Assembly: GCF_014698795.1 (NCBI RefSeq)
Contig: NZ_JACJTR010000009.1
Span: forward strand, 62,001-126,000
From: Nostoc sp. FACHB-892
GTDB taxonomy: Bacteria > Cyanobacteriota > Cyanobacteriia > Cyanobacteriales > Nostocaceae
DNA length: 64,000 bases
Direction: 5' to 3'
The notes under the pieces are model-generated. The model saw only the letters and a list, made by a program, of their open reading frames with translations, was not told the origin of the DNA and did not search any database. The translations under genes were made by a program, and so were the position numbers. Positions within the stretch are counted from its first letter, which is position 1. Each line of letters starts with the position of its first letter. This document shows positions 53,152-62,977 of the stretch, piece after piece.

Positions 53152-53517
53152 TTAAAAAACCTTAAGCATCCCAGTAGCTTGCAGTAAATCTGGAACAGCA
53201 GAAGCATCCCATTTACCTTCTACACATCGCCCTGTATTCAAGATGAGGCGCAGACTGTAATCATGAGGATAGCCTTCCACCTCCATCCATAATAAATTGC
53301 TTTCGGCTTCACAAGCAATTTTTTCCTCTTCCATTAATTCAGTGGCGAGTTGCCTCATGGTATCTGCCAGCTGTGCTAGTAGACGGCAAAAATCATTCAA
53401 CTCGGCTTCGGTTAATTCAATCGCCCAATCATCTGTACCCACTAAACCTTTAAATTCAGGTGCATCGGGGTTCCAGCCAATACGCCAGCCAAATCCGGTT
53501 TTTACAAGGCGTTCCAT
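53152..53517 (-). CDS. DUF1818 family protein
   Basis: 121 residues: MERLVKTGFGWRIGWNPDAP, then FKGLVGTDDWAIELTEAELN and LWMEVEGYPHDYSLRLILNT GR. This pattern fits the short cyanobacterial/plastid DUF1818 family. Soluble, alpha-beta. Function unknown. It lies 50 bases upstream of tRNA-Pro on the same strand. Confidence 0.8.
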   Translation of the reverse strand: MERLVKTGFGWRIGWNPDAPEFKGLVGTDDWAIELTEAELNDFCRLLAQLADTMRQLATELMEEEKIACEAESNLLWMEVEGYPHDYSLRLILNTGRCVEGKWDASAVPDLLQATGMLKVF

Positions 53518-53643
53518 AATTAGTTAGAAGTAAGGAGTTATAAGTGAGTAAATAGTTATTAATTTACAACTTCTAATCCCAATTCTCTATGAAACTGTAT
53601 GGCTGTTGCACAATCTCAGATTCTCGCTATGATGTGATGATTG

Positions 53644-55605
53644 TCATTCTATTGGGTAATCTTGACTGATCTGCTGTTTTAGAGGGATGACAATCACAAA
53701 TGCCGCGCCCTGATCTGGAGAAGAAATACATTCAAGAGTGCCATGATGATTTTGGGTCACAATTTGATAACTAATTGACATGCCCATTCCTGTACCTTTA
53801 CCAATTGGTTTTGTCGTAAAGAAGGGGTCGAAAATGCGTTGTTTTATTTTTTCCGGTATACCCAAACCATTGTCGGCAATTTTAATTGCAATCTGATTTT
53901 TACTAATTATTTCTGTACAAATCTGAATCACGCTAGGAGATTGTTGTATTTCCTGTTGAGTGCGTTGTTCATCCCGTTCTTCTAAGGCATCAATTGCATT
54001 AGTTAAAATATTCATGAACACTTGATTGAGCTGCCCTACATAGCACTGAACTAGAGGCAAATCTCCATATTTCTTAATAATTTTAATTCCTGAATAATCA
54101 GGTTTTGCTTTGAGGCGATGTTCTAAAATTAATAACGTACTATCAATTCCTTCATGAATATCAACTGCTTTATATTCAGCTTCATCTAGGCGAGAGAAAT
54201 TTCGCAGAGAAAGGACGATTTGCCGAATGCGATCTGCTCCTACTTTCATTGAATATAGGAGCTTAGGTAAATCTGTCATTAAAAATTCTAGGTCTATAGC
54301 TGTAATTTTTGATTGAATAACAGTAACTGGATCAGGATAGTATTTTTGATAGAGCTTGATCAGGTTTAGTAAGTCTTGAATGTAATCATGAGCAGGTGCA
54401 ATATTGCCATAGATGAAGTTAACTGGATTATTAATTTCGTGAGCAACACCTGCTACCAGTTGTCCCAAAGAAGACATTTTTTCACTTTGGAGCATTTGGG
54501 TTTGAGTGCGTTGTAATTCTTTCAGCCCTTCCTCTAGTTGTTGAGTTTGGTGTCTGAGCTGCATTTCTGATTGTCGCAGTGCTTCTTCAGCAATTTTGCG
54601 ATCGCCTGATTCAATTACTAGTCGCACAAAGTCAGTAATTGAGCCAATGAAACTTTCTTCTTCTAATGTCCAGTTACGCTCAGTTCCCAAATGTTCACAA
54701 CAAACTACACCAATCACCTGTCCTCTAGACCAAATCCTGGCATCAAGCATTGAGTTAATTCCCAATGGCGTTGTATAAGTTGCAGAAAACTCTGAAGTGC
54801 GAGGATCGGTATGAACATCAGAAACTGCAATTACTTGTTCTTCCTTTAGTGCTTTAAAATATCTAGGAAAGTCACAGACAGATAATTTAAAACCATGATT
54901 GTGGCAATTCTTCTCACGTTCATATAAATCAATACACCGAATTCCTAGACGTTCTTCTGTGTATAACCAAACGCTTACGCGTTCGACATCAAGACCTAAG
55001 CTAGCCACTTCCGTGATATATTGGATGGCAATTTGAAAATCATCATCTTGGAGTTTTTCACTTTGCACAAGTTGCTGTAGAGCCTTACTATGTCTGCAAA
55101 AGCGCTTCTCTGTTTCTTGGCGTTCATGAATTTCCTGTTTCAACTTATTTACTGTCTGATGCAGCAAAACAGTTTCTATTTTATCTTTGGAACCAATCAG
55201 CCGAATTGAACCCACTATAAATAAATTACCAACCTCATCGGAAAATAGGTTTTTCTTAGTAGAAATGACCTGAGTTTCACCTTGAGAATCTGTAATTAAT
55301 TCCTCATTCTCATCAGCCAAGCCTATGGTGAATACAAGTTCATCTCTCTCCCAAAAAACATCGGCTTCTGTTTTGCAAAAGAAATTATAGTCAGACTTAC
55401 CAATTAGTTCTGAACGTTCATATCCCATGAACTGACACAAGGCATCATTGACGAACACCAAACTGTGTTGCCTGTCTTTTACAAATATTGGATCTGTAAT
55501 GCCGTTAAGAATACTCCACAGAAAAGCCTGAGAAGATTGTTGCGGGACAATGTCGAAAAACACCATTTTGCTTAATCCTGGAAAGTCTGACTTTCTTTTA
55601 GGCAT
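53644..55605 (-). CDS. PAS-GAF sensor histidine kinase
   Basis: 653 residues with no membrane segment, so cytoplasmic. PAS domain about 25-140 (GITDPIFVKDRQHSLVFVND), coiled coil 145-185, GAF about 190-335 (YITEVASLGLDVERVSVWLY and GQVIGVVCCEHLG), second coiled coil, then HisKA with His389 (AGVAHEINNPVNF), N box (NILTNAIDALEE) and G boxes (IADNGLGIPE, GTGMGMSISYQIV). All kinase residues are complete. No response regulator is adjacent, so it is an orphan; the ligand of PAS or GAF is unknown. No GAF Cys typical of bilin binding is obvious. Confidence 0.92.
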   Translation of the reverse strand: MPKRKSDFPGLSKMVFFDIVPQQSSQAFLWSILNGITDPIFVKDRQHSLVFVNDALCQFMGYERSELIGKSDYNFFCKTEADVFWERDELVFTIGLADENEELITDSQGETQVISTKKNLFSDEVGNLFIVGSIRLIGSKDKIETVLLHQTVNKLKQEIHERQETEKRFCRHSKALQQLVQSEKLQDDDFQIAIQYITEVASLGLDVERVSVWLYTEERLGIRCIDLYEREKNCHNHGFKLSVCDFPRYFKALKEEQVIAVSDVHTDPRTSEFSATYTTPLGINSMLDARIWSRGQVIGVVCCEHLGTERNWTLEEESFIGSITDFVRLVIESGDRKIAEEALRQSEMQLRHQTQQLEEGLKELQRTQTQMLQSEKMSSLGQLVAGVAHEINNPVNFIYGNIAPAHDYIQDLLNLIKLYQKYYPDPVTVIQSKITAIDLEFLMTDLPKLLYSMKVGADRIRQIVLSLRNFSRLDEAEYKAVDIHEGIDSTLLILEHRLKAKPDYSGIKIIKKYGDLPLVQCYVGQLNQVFMNILTNAIDALEERDEQRTQQEIQQSPSVIQICTEIISKNQIAIKIADNGLGIPEKIKQRIFDPFFTTKPIGKGTGMGMSISYQIVTQNHHGTLECISSPDQGAAFVIVIPLKQQISQDYPIE

Positions 55606-55821
55606 ATCATCCTAAATCAGGATGGGTAGCTCAAAAGATTGCCTAAGTCTTTCCTTAGTATGCCCAAAATGATATTTAACTACTTAAATCAAAATTTCCT
55701 TCTGCCTGGTTGTTGAGCGTAGTCGAAACACTGCCTCCTACCCTTATTCCCCGTACGATTATCATTATTATTAAGAATATTTTGAGTATTTTGAGTGGTT
55801 GACCTTCTCACGGATATTTCA

Positions 55822-56430
55822 CTATTTCAGTAGTTCAGCCCCTCCTCGTTGGGGTAGCTGTGGGGTAGTTGATGTACTAGGACTAGGTGCGGTGTTGGGG
55901 TTAGGGGATAGGGTATTTTGGGAAGTAGGATTAAATACATTGACTAAGACTTGCACTAGGGCATCTCGCTGGCTGCGGGTGAGAAGGGTGATGGCTTTGC
56001 GATCGCCTTCTATCGGATTTTGCCGTAGTGCATCATTGCCTGGATAGGTGCTATCATACATAATTTCATTCGCACCCAGGTAATCTGCTAAAGTCAGCTT
56101 CCAATCCAAGCGATAAATTGGGGCCCGCCCTTTGGTATAAATGTGATATCTAATCAGACGATTTACTAAGGTGTTGTTTTCGGCAACTTTCCCATTTTCT
56201 TTGCTGATATACTTGTTTTCTCGTGGTAAATCTGGTAATTGCTGATACACTTGTTGCCAAACATCGCTAGGAGTGATTCTCTGAGCGTATGCAGGTTGGA
56301 TATTAAATAAATTTGTCTGTATTGATTTCCCCGCCCCTGAACTCAAGGTAATTACACCCACTACCATTAAAGCAGTGAGTGTTTGCCAAGACTTGAGCAG
56401 GGGTTGAATGAACGATAAATATTTGCTCAT
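55822..56430 (-). CDS. Secreted hypothetical protein, 202 aa
   Basis: 202 residues with a signal peptide (hydrophobic LTALMVVGVITLSSG, cleavage near AYAQ, residue 49). The mature domain reads DVWQQVYQQLPDLPRENKYI, then LVNRLIRYHIYTKGRAPIYR and LDWKLTLADYLGANEIM, conserved-looking. The Pro/Ser/Thr-rich tail is disordered. It lies 23 bases after rpoZ on the same strand. Family not recognised. Confidence 0.7.
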   Translation of the reverse strand: MSKYLSFIQPLLKSWQTLTALMVVGVITLSSGAGKSIQTNLFNIQPAYAQRITPSDVWQQVYQQLPDLPRENKYISKENGKVAENNTLVNRLIRYHIYTKGRAPIYRLDWKLTLADYLGANEIMYDSTYPGNDALRQNPIEGDRKAITLLTRSQRDALVQVLVNVFNPTSQNTLSPNPNTAPSPSTSTTPQLPQRGGAELLK

Positions 56431-56453
56431 CCTACCTTCTCTAAAGCCTTTTT

Positions 56454-56690
56454 CTATAGTTCGCCAATAATTTCTGGCTGAGTCAATTCATCGGACATTT
56501 CGATAATTGCCCTTAGTACTGGCTTCATCATCGCATCTTCGTTATTTTCAAAGTCTTCATAACGCCGACGTTTAGCACGATTTGCCACCTGAACCGTAAT
56601 GCGGTAACGATTTGAGGCTGCACTAATTAGCTCCTCAGAACGGTGCATAATCTGAGACTGAGTTGTCTCGAACTTAGAACGCTTTAGCAT
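56454..56690 (-). CDS. rpoZ: RNA polymerase omega subunit
   Basis: 78 residues. The omega subunit helps assembly of beta' into RNA polymerase. Pattern [20 protein letters not shown] then [20 protein letters not shown] fits the cyanobacterial omega. First gene of a two-gene set with the secreted protein downstream. Confidence 0.9.
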   Translation of the reverse strand: MLKRSKFETTQSQIMHRSEELISAASNRYRITVQVANRAKRRRYEDFENNEDAMMKPVLRAIIEMSDELTQPEIIGEL

Positions 56691-56847
56691 AATCAGTGGT
56701 TCTTGGGGTCATTCCCCAGTGTAGCAGTACTGATAAATCTGCTGCTGTGTATTTAATCGCTAGCAACCTCTCTGTTGATAGAGGCTAAGAGCATTCTAAT
56801 CAATATAAGTTACTTATAATACTACCTGACTAAAGTCACACATCCTT

Positions 56848-57267
56848 ATGGCTGACCTTGTGGAAACTGCTATCAACGCGGGAAACTTCAATACCCTGGT
56901 GAAAGTTGCTGAAGCTGCAAATCTTATAGAAACTCTAAAAAGTCCTGGTTCTTTCACGCTATTTGCACCAACTGACGAAGCCTTTGCCAATCTGCCAGAG
57001 GGAACTTTAGATTCGCTACTACAAGATATCCCCAAGCTCAAGAAAATTGTGGCGTATCATGTCGCTAGTGGGGATGTTCGGTCTGATGATTTGGTACAGA
57101 TCAATGAAGCAGAGACGTTTGAGGGGTCAATTGTAGCCATTGAATCTGCCGACGGCAAAATTAAGGTAAATAACGCCAATGTCGTCAAAACAGACATTTT
57201 GACGGACAATGGCGTGATCCACGTTATTGATGCGGTGTTGATCCCTGCAATGGTGGCAGGAAGCTAA
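56848..57267 (+). CDS. Fasciclin domain protein
   Basis: 139 residues of one fasciclin (FAS1) domain with no signal peptide: MADLVETAINAGNFNTLVKV, FTLFAPTDEAFANLPEGTLD (H1 motif) and NGVIHVIDAVLIPA (H2). FAS1 domains bind other molecules or surfaces; short cytoplasmic cyanobacterial versions are common and of unknown role. It is close to the carotenoid-binding FAS1 type in size, but no evidence is visible here. Confidence 0.92.
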   Translation: MADLVETAINAGNFNTLVKVAEAANLIETLKSPGSFTLFAPTDEAFANLPEGTLDSLLQDIPKLKKIVAYHVASGDVRSDDLVQINEAETFEGSIVAIESADGKIKVNNANVVKTDILTDNGVIHVIDAVLIPAMVAGS

Positions 57268-57313
57268 TGTATTGGGCATTGGGAAAACAGTTTATTTTGT
57301 CCCCTTTGTCCTC

Positions 57314-58786
57314 CTACTCACCATTCCCTACTCCCAGAATGCACCCACTGCGTGCGGGAACACTCAACCTCAACTGCTTAGTTTCTCCTTCACTATTCCA
57401 CTCAACTTCAGCAGTGCCATATAACAGCTTGTTGGGTTGAGTACGCAAACTGACGACATCTACATTCCCTGTTGCCGAACTTGTGCCAGCGTTGACGGCA
57501 ATTATCAATTCCTCTGTCCCTAAAGTTCGCGCAAAGATATAAATTTGTCCTTGAGCATGGAGGACTTGGTAATCACCTGTACGCAAGGCTGGGTAGGTTT
57601 GGCGTAGGGCAATTAATTGACGGTGAGTATTGAAAATTTCTCGATCCCAGTTGGCTTCTAAAGGAAAGCCACGACGTGAGTCTGGGTCTATTGCTCCAGG
57701 TAAACCAACTTCATCACCATAGTAGATGCTGGGGGCACCGGGAAAGGTGAGTAGCAGTAGAGTCGACAATTCTATGCTAGCTTTATCGCCCCCTGCAATG
57801 CTCGTTAATCGTGCTGTATCGTGACTTGCTAACAAATTGAGTTGAGTTAGCTGAATTTCCCAAGGGTAAAGTTGCAGTACTTCTTGGATTTTGGTAGCGT
57901 ATTCGGCAGCAAATAAGGGTGGGTAAGGTTGATAGTCACGGCCTTGGACTTGTTCTAAGACTACGCGATCGCCTGCTGCAAAGGCAATTGTCGGTCCAGC
58001 AAAGAGATAATTCATCACGCCGTCAAATTGTGTCCCATCCAACCACTCGCTGGAATCTCCCCACACTTCGCCGACAATGTAAGCTTCAGGATTGATTGCC
58101 TTAACGCGATCGCGAAATTCCTGCCAAAATCCAGGAGTTTTTATTTCAAATGGTACATCTAATCGCCAACCGTCGATGCCGAATTTAATCCAATATTCGG
58201 CAATTTCCATAATATATTCCCGCACTTCTGGATTGTCGTGGTTAAATTCTGGCAAGGCGCGATTTCCTGCCCAACCTGCGTAGTTTGCAGGGAATTCTCC
58301 ATTGTATGGTGAAAGGGGCCAGCCCTCAATTTTGAACCAATTTACCCAAGGCGAATGCGGGCCATTTTCTAAAACGTCATGGAAGAAGAAAAAACCACGG
58401 CTGGAATGGTTAAACACACCATCCAAAACAACTTTGATATTCCGTTGATGGGCTGCATCTAACAATTCTTTAAAAGCTTCGTTGCCCCCCAGCATGGGGT
58501 CAACTTGATAATAATCGTGGGTATGATAGCGATGATTGCTAGCGGATTGAAAAATTGGTGTAAAGTAAATCGCGTTTATTCCCAAATCCTGGATGTAGTC
58601 TAAACCCTCCATGATGCCCCATAAATCGCCGCCTTTATAACCCTGGAGTGTTGGCATAGCATCCCAATCTTCCCAACGGGCTTCACGCAGCAACCGTTTG
58701 CGTGGCTGTTTGCTTCTAGCAAAGCGATCTGGGAAAATTTGGTAGAAAACCGCGTGTTTCACCCAGTCTGGTGTTTGAATTTGCAT
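57314..58786 (-). CDS. GH13 family alpha-amylase/neopullulanase-like enzyme
   Basis: 490 residues with a (beta/alpha)8 barrel: DGVFNHSSRGF, GWRLDVPFEI (catalytic Asp), GEVWGDSSEW (catalytic Glu) and LLASHDTARL (third acidic residue), then a C-terminal beta domain. No signal peptide, so probably a cytoplasmic enzyme acting on glycogen-derived maltooligosaccharides. Resembles maltogenic amylase or neopullulanase without the N-domain. All three acidic catalytic residues are present. Confidence 0.92.
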   Translation of the reverse strand: MQIQTPDWVKHAVFYQIFPDRFARSKQPRKRLLREARWEDWDAMPTLQGYKGGDLWGIMEGLDYIQDLGINAIYFTPIFQSASNHRYHTHDYYQVDPMLGGNEAFKELLDAAHQRNIKVVLDGVFNHSSRGFFFFHDVLENGPHSPWVNWFKIEGWPLSPYNGEFPANYAGWAGNRALPEFNHDNPEVREYIMEIAEYWIKFGIDGWRLDVPFEIKTPGFWQEFRDRVKAINPEAYIVGEVWGDSSEWLDGTQFDGVMNYLFAGPTIAFAAGDRVVLEQVQGRDYQPYPPLFAAEYATKIQEVLQLYPWEIQLTQLNLLASHDTARLTSIAGGDKASIELSTLLLLTFPGAPSIYYGDEVGLPGAIDPDSRRGFPLEANWDREIFNTHRQLIALRQTYPALRTGDYQVLHAQGQIYIFARTLGTEELIIAVNAGTSSATGNVDVVSLRTQPNKLLYGTAEVEWNSEGETKQLRLSVPARSGCILGVGNGE

Positions 58787-59360
58787 GAATAACTTTTTTG
58801 TACCTTCAGAAGCGATCGTTGCAAATATTGGCTTCTTTATGGCTCTTACTTATGATAGAAAATCTATCATTTGTCAGAAGTCATTAGCAATTTAGTCTGT
58901 ATCCTGATACTTTATACGCAAATGTTATCAGTCTTAACTATTTTGCTGATAAGTTCTTTTAGTATTTAATATTGATGAAATTTATATTTTTTATTTATTC
59001 CTTAACTATTCTTAATTTTATTAACTTTGTCCGTAATGATTTAGGCAGACACTGGATTAGTTTAATAGCTTCATAAAAATTCCCAATGACCCCAGTCTGG
59101 GTAATTATGAGATGCGGCTGCTTAAAGATGTCTTATGAGCCACATAAAATCACTAGAAGGGAGACATAATTCAGGTATATGAGTTATGAATTAGCAATTG
59201 TCTTAGGAATAACTTCCCGTTTCCTAAGCTTATTTGATGTATCTATTAAAAGAATAGATAACTATAGTCGCATCAAATAATCAAGACGAAAAACTACATA
59301 ATCTGCGTTAATGCCAGAGCGACTTATCCTGACAGCAAATACATTAAATTTGAGGTAAAA
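58787..59360. other. Divergent intergenic region
   Basis: 574 AT-rich bases between the amylase and the subtilase. No gene or repeat is recognised. Both promoters should lie here. Confidence 0.3.
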
Positions 59361-61088
59361 ATGAGACACGAAAAACTTTCTCCCGGACTACTTTTGGCAT
59401 TTCAAGACTATGAACATGAAGGAGATCAAGCTTTAGTTACACACAAGCGATCGCTTGGCATTATTGCTCACAAAAGCCCGGTCAAGCCCACTAAGAGCGT
59501 TGTTTTTATCTACTGTGACCCTGATGCAGACTTGAGTTATCTATCACAATATAATATTGAAGTCAATCAAAACTCAGGTAGTGTGCGGACGGCTTTCTTA
59601 CCGATAGAGAGTTTAGATGTTTTATCTGAAGAAGATGTTATTCAGTGGATTAAGCCATCACGCAAACTTCATTTGCGGATGGATACTGCACTGGCAGAAG
59701 CCAAACTACCGGAGTTTAAAAACCAAACCGGACTGACTGGTAAAGGAGTAATCATCGGCATTATAGACAGTGGCATTGATCCGAAACACCCCGCCTTTGC
59801 TGGACGAATTTTACACATTTGGGATCAAACACTGTCAGGACCGGGAGTGACAGAGGGCGGCTATGGGGCTGAATTTACAGGAGCGCAACTGACAATTTCT
59901 CAGGATACTAGTGGTCATGGTACTCACGTTGCTGGAATTGCCGCCGGTGCCGATGCTACCTATGGTGGTGTAGCACCAGAAGCGGAATTAGTTGTCGTCA
60001 GGTCAGATTTACAGGATGCCCACATTGCTGATGGCGTTCGTTACATTTTCCGAGTTGCTAGAGAACTGGGACGGCCAGCCGTGGTGAATCTCAGCTTGGG
60101 TGGACACGCTGATTCCCATGATGGTAGTGATTCCTTATCAAAAGTCATTAACGCCGAAACTGGCCCTGGAAGAATTGTTTGCTGTGCTGCGGGTAACGAA
60201 GGAAACGATAACATTCATGGTCAAGCGACAATACCCACTGGACGCACTCGCGGTATGCGCTTTAATGTTCCTTTGAATCAAGTAGGTATAGTTTGGTTAA
60301 ACGCTTGGTATTCCAAAGACAGTGAATTGGAAGTATCGGTGCGGAGTCCTAACGGTTTTGTTACCCCCTTCCAAAAAATCATTGCTGACGGCAATCCTGC
60401 ACAAGATTACCAGTTACCGGATGCACGAGTGCAGTTAGCGACACCAGCACCAGACCAAGCCAACGGCGACCATAATTTCTTTGTGCAAATACGTGGTACT
60501 GGCCCCTCACCAGTCATGGGAGGTATTTGGCAGTTGCGAGTTCGTAACACTTCTTCAACTGACACATGTTTGAATGTGTGGACACTAGATGAGAGTTCCT
60601 CAGTGTTTTTTACAGGTAAAAGTGTGAAGGATGCGGTAAAAATTGGTTCACCAGGAGCCGCCAGCAGTGCAATTACAGTTGCTGCTTATACTACGAGAAC
60701 TAAGTACACAGATATTGATGGCCAAGTGCAAGAAATGGGCTTTGAATTGCATACTATTTCGGAATTCAGTAGTGAAGGGCCACTACGGAATGCTGGACAA
60801 AAGCCGGATGTAGCAGCGCCAGGAGCAATGATTGTTTCCACCCTTTCCGCTGATGCTAGTTTTGGCCGCTCATCAATGATTAATTCTAAGTTTGTGGTAA
60901 TGGCTGGTACAAGTATGGCAACACCATTCGTTAGTGGGTTAGTAGCACTGCTGTTACAACGTGATCCTAAACTTGATCCGGCTGCTGTGAAAGACTTGCT
61001 ACGTAAAAATAGTGCAATTCCTGGAAAACCCGCAGGCACATTTGATGAAAAATGGGGTTATGGGGTGATTAACGCTTTAAACCTGTAA
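59361..61088 (+). CDS. S8 (subtilisin-like) serine peptidase
   Basis: 575 residues with a complete triad: Asp136 (IIDSGID), His186 (GHGTHVAG), Ser518 (GTSMATPFVSG). An insertion domain (about 290-440), beta-rich, sits between His and Ser, as in some class I subtilases. The first 110 residues resemble a propeptide-like region but there is no signal peptide, so it may act inside the cell or leave by another route. It is preceded by GAGGT. A hairpin follows the stop. Substrate unknown. Confidence 0.92.
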   Translation: MRHEKLSPGLLLAFQDYEHEGDQALVTHKRSLGIIAHKSPVKPTKSVVFIYCDPDADLSYLSQYNIEVNQNSGSVRTAFLPIESLDVLSEEDVIQWIKPSRKLHLRMDTALAEAKLPEFKNQTGLTGKGVIIGIIDSGIDPKHPAFAGRILHIWDQTLSGPGVTEGGYGAEFTGAQLTISQDTSGHGTHVAGIAAGADATYGGVAPEAELVVVRSDLQDAHIADGVRYIFRVARELGRPAVVNLSLGGHADSHDGSDSLSKVINAETGPGRIVCCAAGNEGNDNIHGQATIPTGRTRGMRFNVPLNQVGIVWLNAWYSKDSELEVSVRSPNGFVTPFQKIIADGNPAQDYQLPDARVQLATPAPDQANGDHNFFVQIRGTGPSPVMGGIWQLRVRNTSSTDTCLNVWTLDESSSVFFTGKSVKDAVKIGSPGAASSAITVAAYTTRTKYTDIDGQVQEMGFELHTISEFSSEGPLRNAGQKPDVAAPGAMIVSTLSADASFGRSSMINSKFVVMAGTSMATPFVSGLVALLLQRDPKLDPAAVKDLLRKNSAIPGKPAGTFDEKWGYGVINALNL

Positions 61089-61096
61089 TTATGCTG

Positions 61097-61138
61097 AGAA
61101 ATGCGATATATTAAACACCATACATATATCGCGTTTCT
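61097..61138 (+). terminator. Hairpin after the subtilase gene
   Basis: AGAAATGCGATATAT pairs with ATATATCGCGTTTCT (one mismatch) over 15 bases with a 12-base loop, followed by TAAAATT. It starts nine bases after the stop. Confidence 0.65.
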
Positions 61139-61271
61139 TAAAATTCTAGAGGCGATCGCTTGATGAATTCTGTAGGTTAATATACCATTTCTCAGCAGTG
61201 AAACAAAGCAAGCGTTATACTTTTTGGAAAAGGCTTATTTTAACCCTTGCTTTTAATATTTTCATAAATCA

Positions 61272-62396
61272 ATGACCCTCAATTTTCGCTTTGCGGTAGT
61301 CAGCGACTTACACCTGGCACTTCCCCACACAATCTGGGATCATCCCAATCGGTTCCATCTAGTAGAAGTCAGTATCTCGGCATTTCAAAGTGTACTCGAA
61401 CATTTAACACAACTCGATTTAGATTTCTTGTTGTTGCCAGGAGATTTAACCCAGCATGGCGAACCAGAGAACCACGCTTGGTTACAAGAATGTTTAGCCC
61501 AGCTACCTTTTCCCGTCTATGTTGTTCCTGGTAATCATGACGTTCCTGTGCTGTTAGCTGATCAGCAATCAATTGCTTTTGCGGATTTCCCCTACTATTA
61601 CACCAAGTTTGGCTACGAAGATCCACAGCAGATTTACTACATTCGCCAATTATTGCCTGGAGTTAAGCTGATTGGATTGAATTCTAACTCCTTTAATGAC
61701 CAGGGTGAGCAAGTAGGGTGTTTGGATGCCAAACAGCTACTTTGGTTAGAAGAGGTGCTAGCGGCATCTGGTGATGAATTAGTTTTAGTGATGGTGCATC
61801 ATAATGTAGTCGAGCATTTGCCCAATCAATCTAGCCATCCACTGGCAAATCGCTATATGTTGTCGAATTCAGCAGAACTATTGCAGTTGTTGAGGCGCTA
61901 TGGTGTCAAGCTAGTATTTACAGGACATTTACACGTTCAAGATATTGCCTATTCAGATGGAGTATATGATATTACCACTGGCTCTTTAGTTAGCTATCCT
62001 CATCCTTATCGGGTGCTAGAGTTTCATCGAGATCACCAAGGTAAAGAATCGTTGCAAATTCTATCCCATCGGGTAGCGTCAGTGCCTGAGTTTCCTGACT
62101 TACAAGAGTCATCACGGCAATGGATGGGCGATCGCTCTTTCCCCTTCCTAATTAAGCTACTAACTCACTCTCCATTAAACTTACCATTATCACAGGCAAA
62201 AAAATTAGCTCCTAGTTTGCGCGAGTTCTGGGCAACTATTGCCGATGGTGATGCGGTATTAGATTACCCCCACTTTCCGCTAGAAGTGAGGCGTTATATT
62301 CAGTCTTATGGTGCATTGGCGCAGCCCAACCCAGGTATGGCTACTAATGCAACTCTGACGCTGATTGATAATAACAGCACACTTTTGCTGGGTTAG
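61272..62396 (+). CDS. Calcineurin-like metallophosphoesterase
   Basis: 374 residues: metal motifs VVSDLHLA, LPGDLTQHGE, VVPGNHDVP, VMVHHNVV and FTGHLHVQD in the right order for a dinuclear-metal phosphoesterase (cAMP phosphodiesterase/Icc-like). The C-terminal 110 residues are an extra helical domain (WATIADGDAVLDYPHFPLEV). No signal peptide, so cytoplasmic. Substrate unknown. It lies 183 bases after the subtilase, beyond its hairpin, so probably separate. Confidence 0.88.
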   Translation: MTLNFRFAVVSDLHLALPHTIWDHPNRFHLVEVSISAFQSVLEHLTQLDLDFLLLPGDLTQHGEPENHAWLQECLAQLPFPVYVVPGNHDVPVLLADQQSIAFADFPYYYTKFGYEDPQQIYYIRQLLPGVKLIGLNSNSFNDQGEQVGCLDAKQLLWLEEVLAASGDELVLVMVHHNVVEHLPNQSSHPLANRYMLSNSAELLQLLRRYGVKLVFTGHLHVQDIAYSDGVYDITTGSLVSYPHPYRVLEFHRDHQGKESLQILSHRVASVPEFPDLQESSRQWMGDRSFPFLIKLLTHSPLNLPLSQAKKLAPSLREFWATIADGDAVLDYPHFPLEVRRYIQSYGALAQPNPGMATNATLTLIDNNSTLLLG

Positions 62397-62530
62397 GAGT
62401 GATGAGTGTCCATGTGAAGGTGACTTTTTTCTCTGGGTTAAAAGCTTGATGACTTTTTAGATAGCGATCGCTCCTACCATAATTCTCCCATTAGAAAGTC
62501 ACCAAGACGCGGGCTACTCCCAACTCCCAA

Positions 62531-62962
62531 CTACTTACCAATATCTTCATTCCAAAGTTCCGGGTTAGTTTCAATAAACTCACTCATCATTTGTTCGCAA
62601 TTGTCAAGATTAAGATCAATTACTTCCACACCGTGAGATACCATAAATTCTTTAGCCCCAGGAAAAGTTTTGGATTCTCCAACGATGACTTTTTTAATAC
62701 CAAATTGTACGACTGCCCCAGCGCATAGATAACACGGCATTAAAGTTGAATAGAGTGTTGTACCTCTGTAGCTGCCAACTCTCCCAGCATTCCGGAGACA
62801 ATCAATTTCCGCGTGGGTGACAGGATCGCCATCTTGCACACGTTTATTGTGTCCTTTGCCGAGAATTTGACCATCCTTGACGAGAACCGAACCAATCGGA
62901 ATTCCCCCTTCTTTTCTGCCTTGTTTTGCTTCTTGAATAGCAGCTTCCATAAACTCATCCAT
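62531..62962 (-). CDS. Yeast-type cytosine deaminase
   Basis: 143 residues with the zinc deaminase motif His50-Ala-Glu52 (VTHAEIDCL) and Pro-Cys77-x-x-Cys80 (LMPCYLC). Overall it follows yeast Fcy1 (GGIPIGSVLVKDGQILGKGH, and the end PELWNEDIGK), so the substrate is most likely cytosine rather than guanine or tRNA adenosine. ATG 62962 has AAGGAGAATTAAG upstream, so it is preferred to the codon at 62989. It is head to head with the nucleoside hydrolase, starts 15 bases apart. Confidence 0.88.
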   Translation of the reverse strand: MDEFMEAAIQEAKQGRKEGGIPIGSVLVKDGQILGKGHNKRVQDGDPVTHAEIDCLRNAGRVGSYRGTTLYSTLMPCYLCAGAVVQFGIKKVIVGESKTFPGAKEFMVSHGVEVIDLNLDNCEQMMSEFIETNPELWNEDIGK

Positions 62963-62977
62963 CTTAATTCTCCTTTT

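Noticed and set aside
62813..62977. Upstream extension of the nucleoside hydrolase
   Set aside because: The extension is the antisense of the deaminase gene; the family N-terminus begins at 62978.
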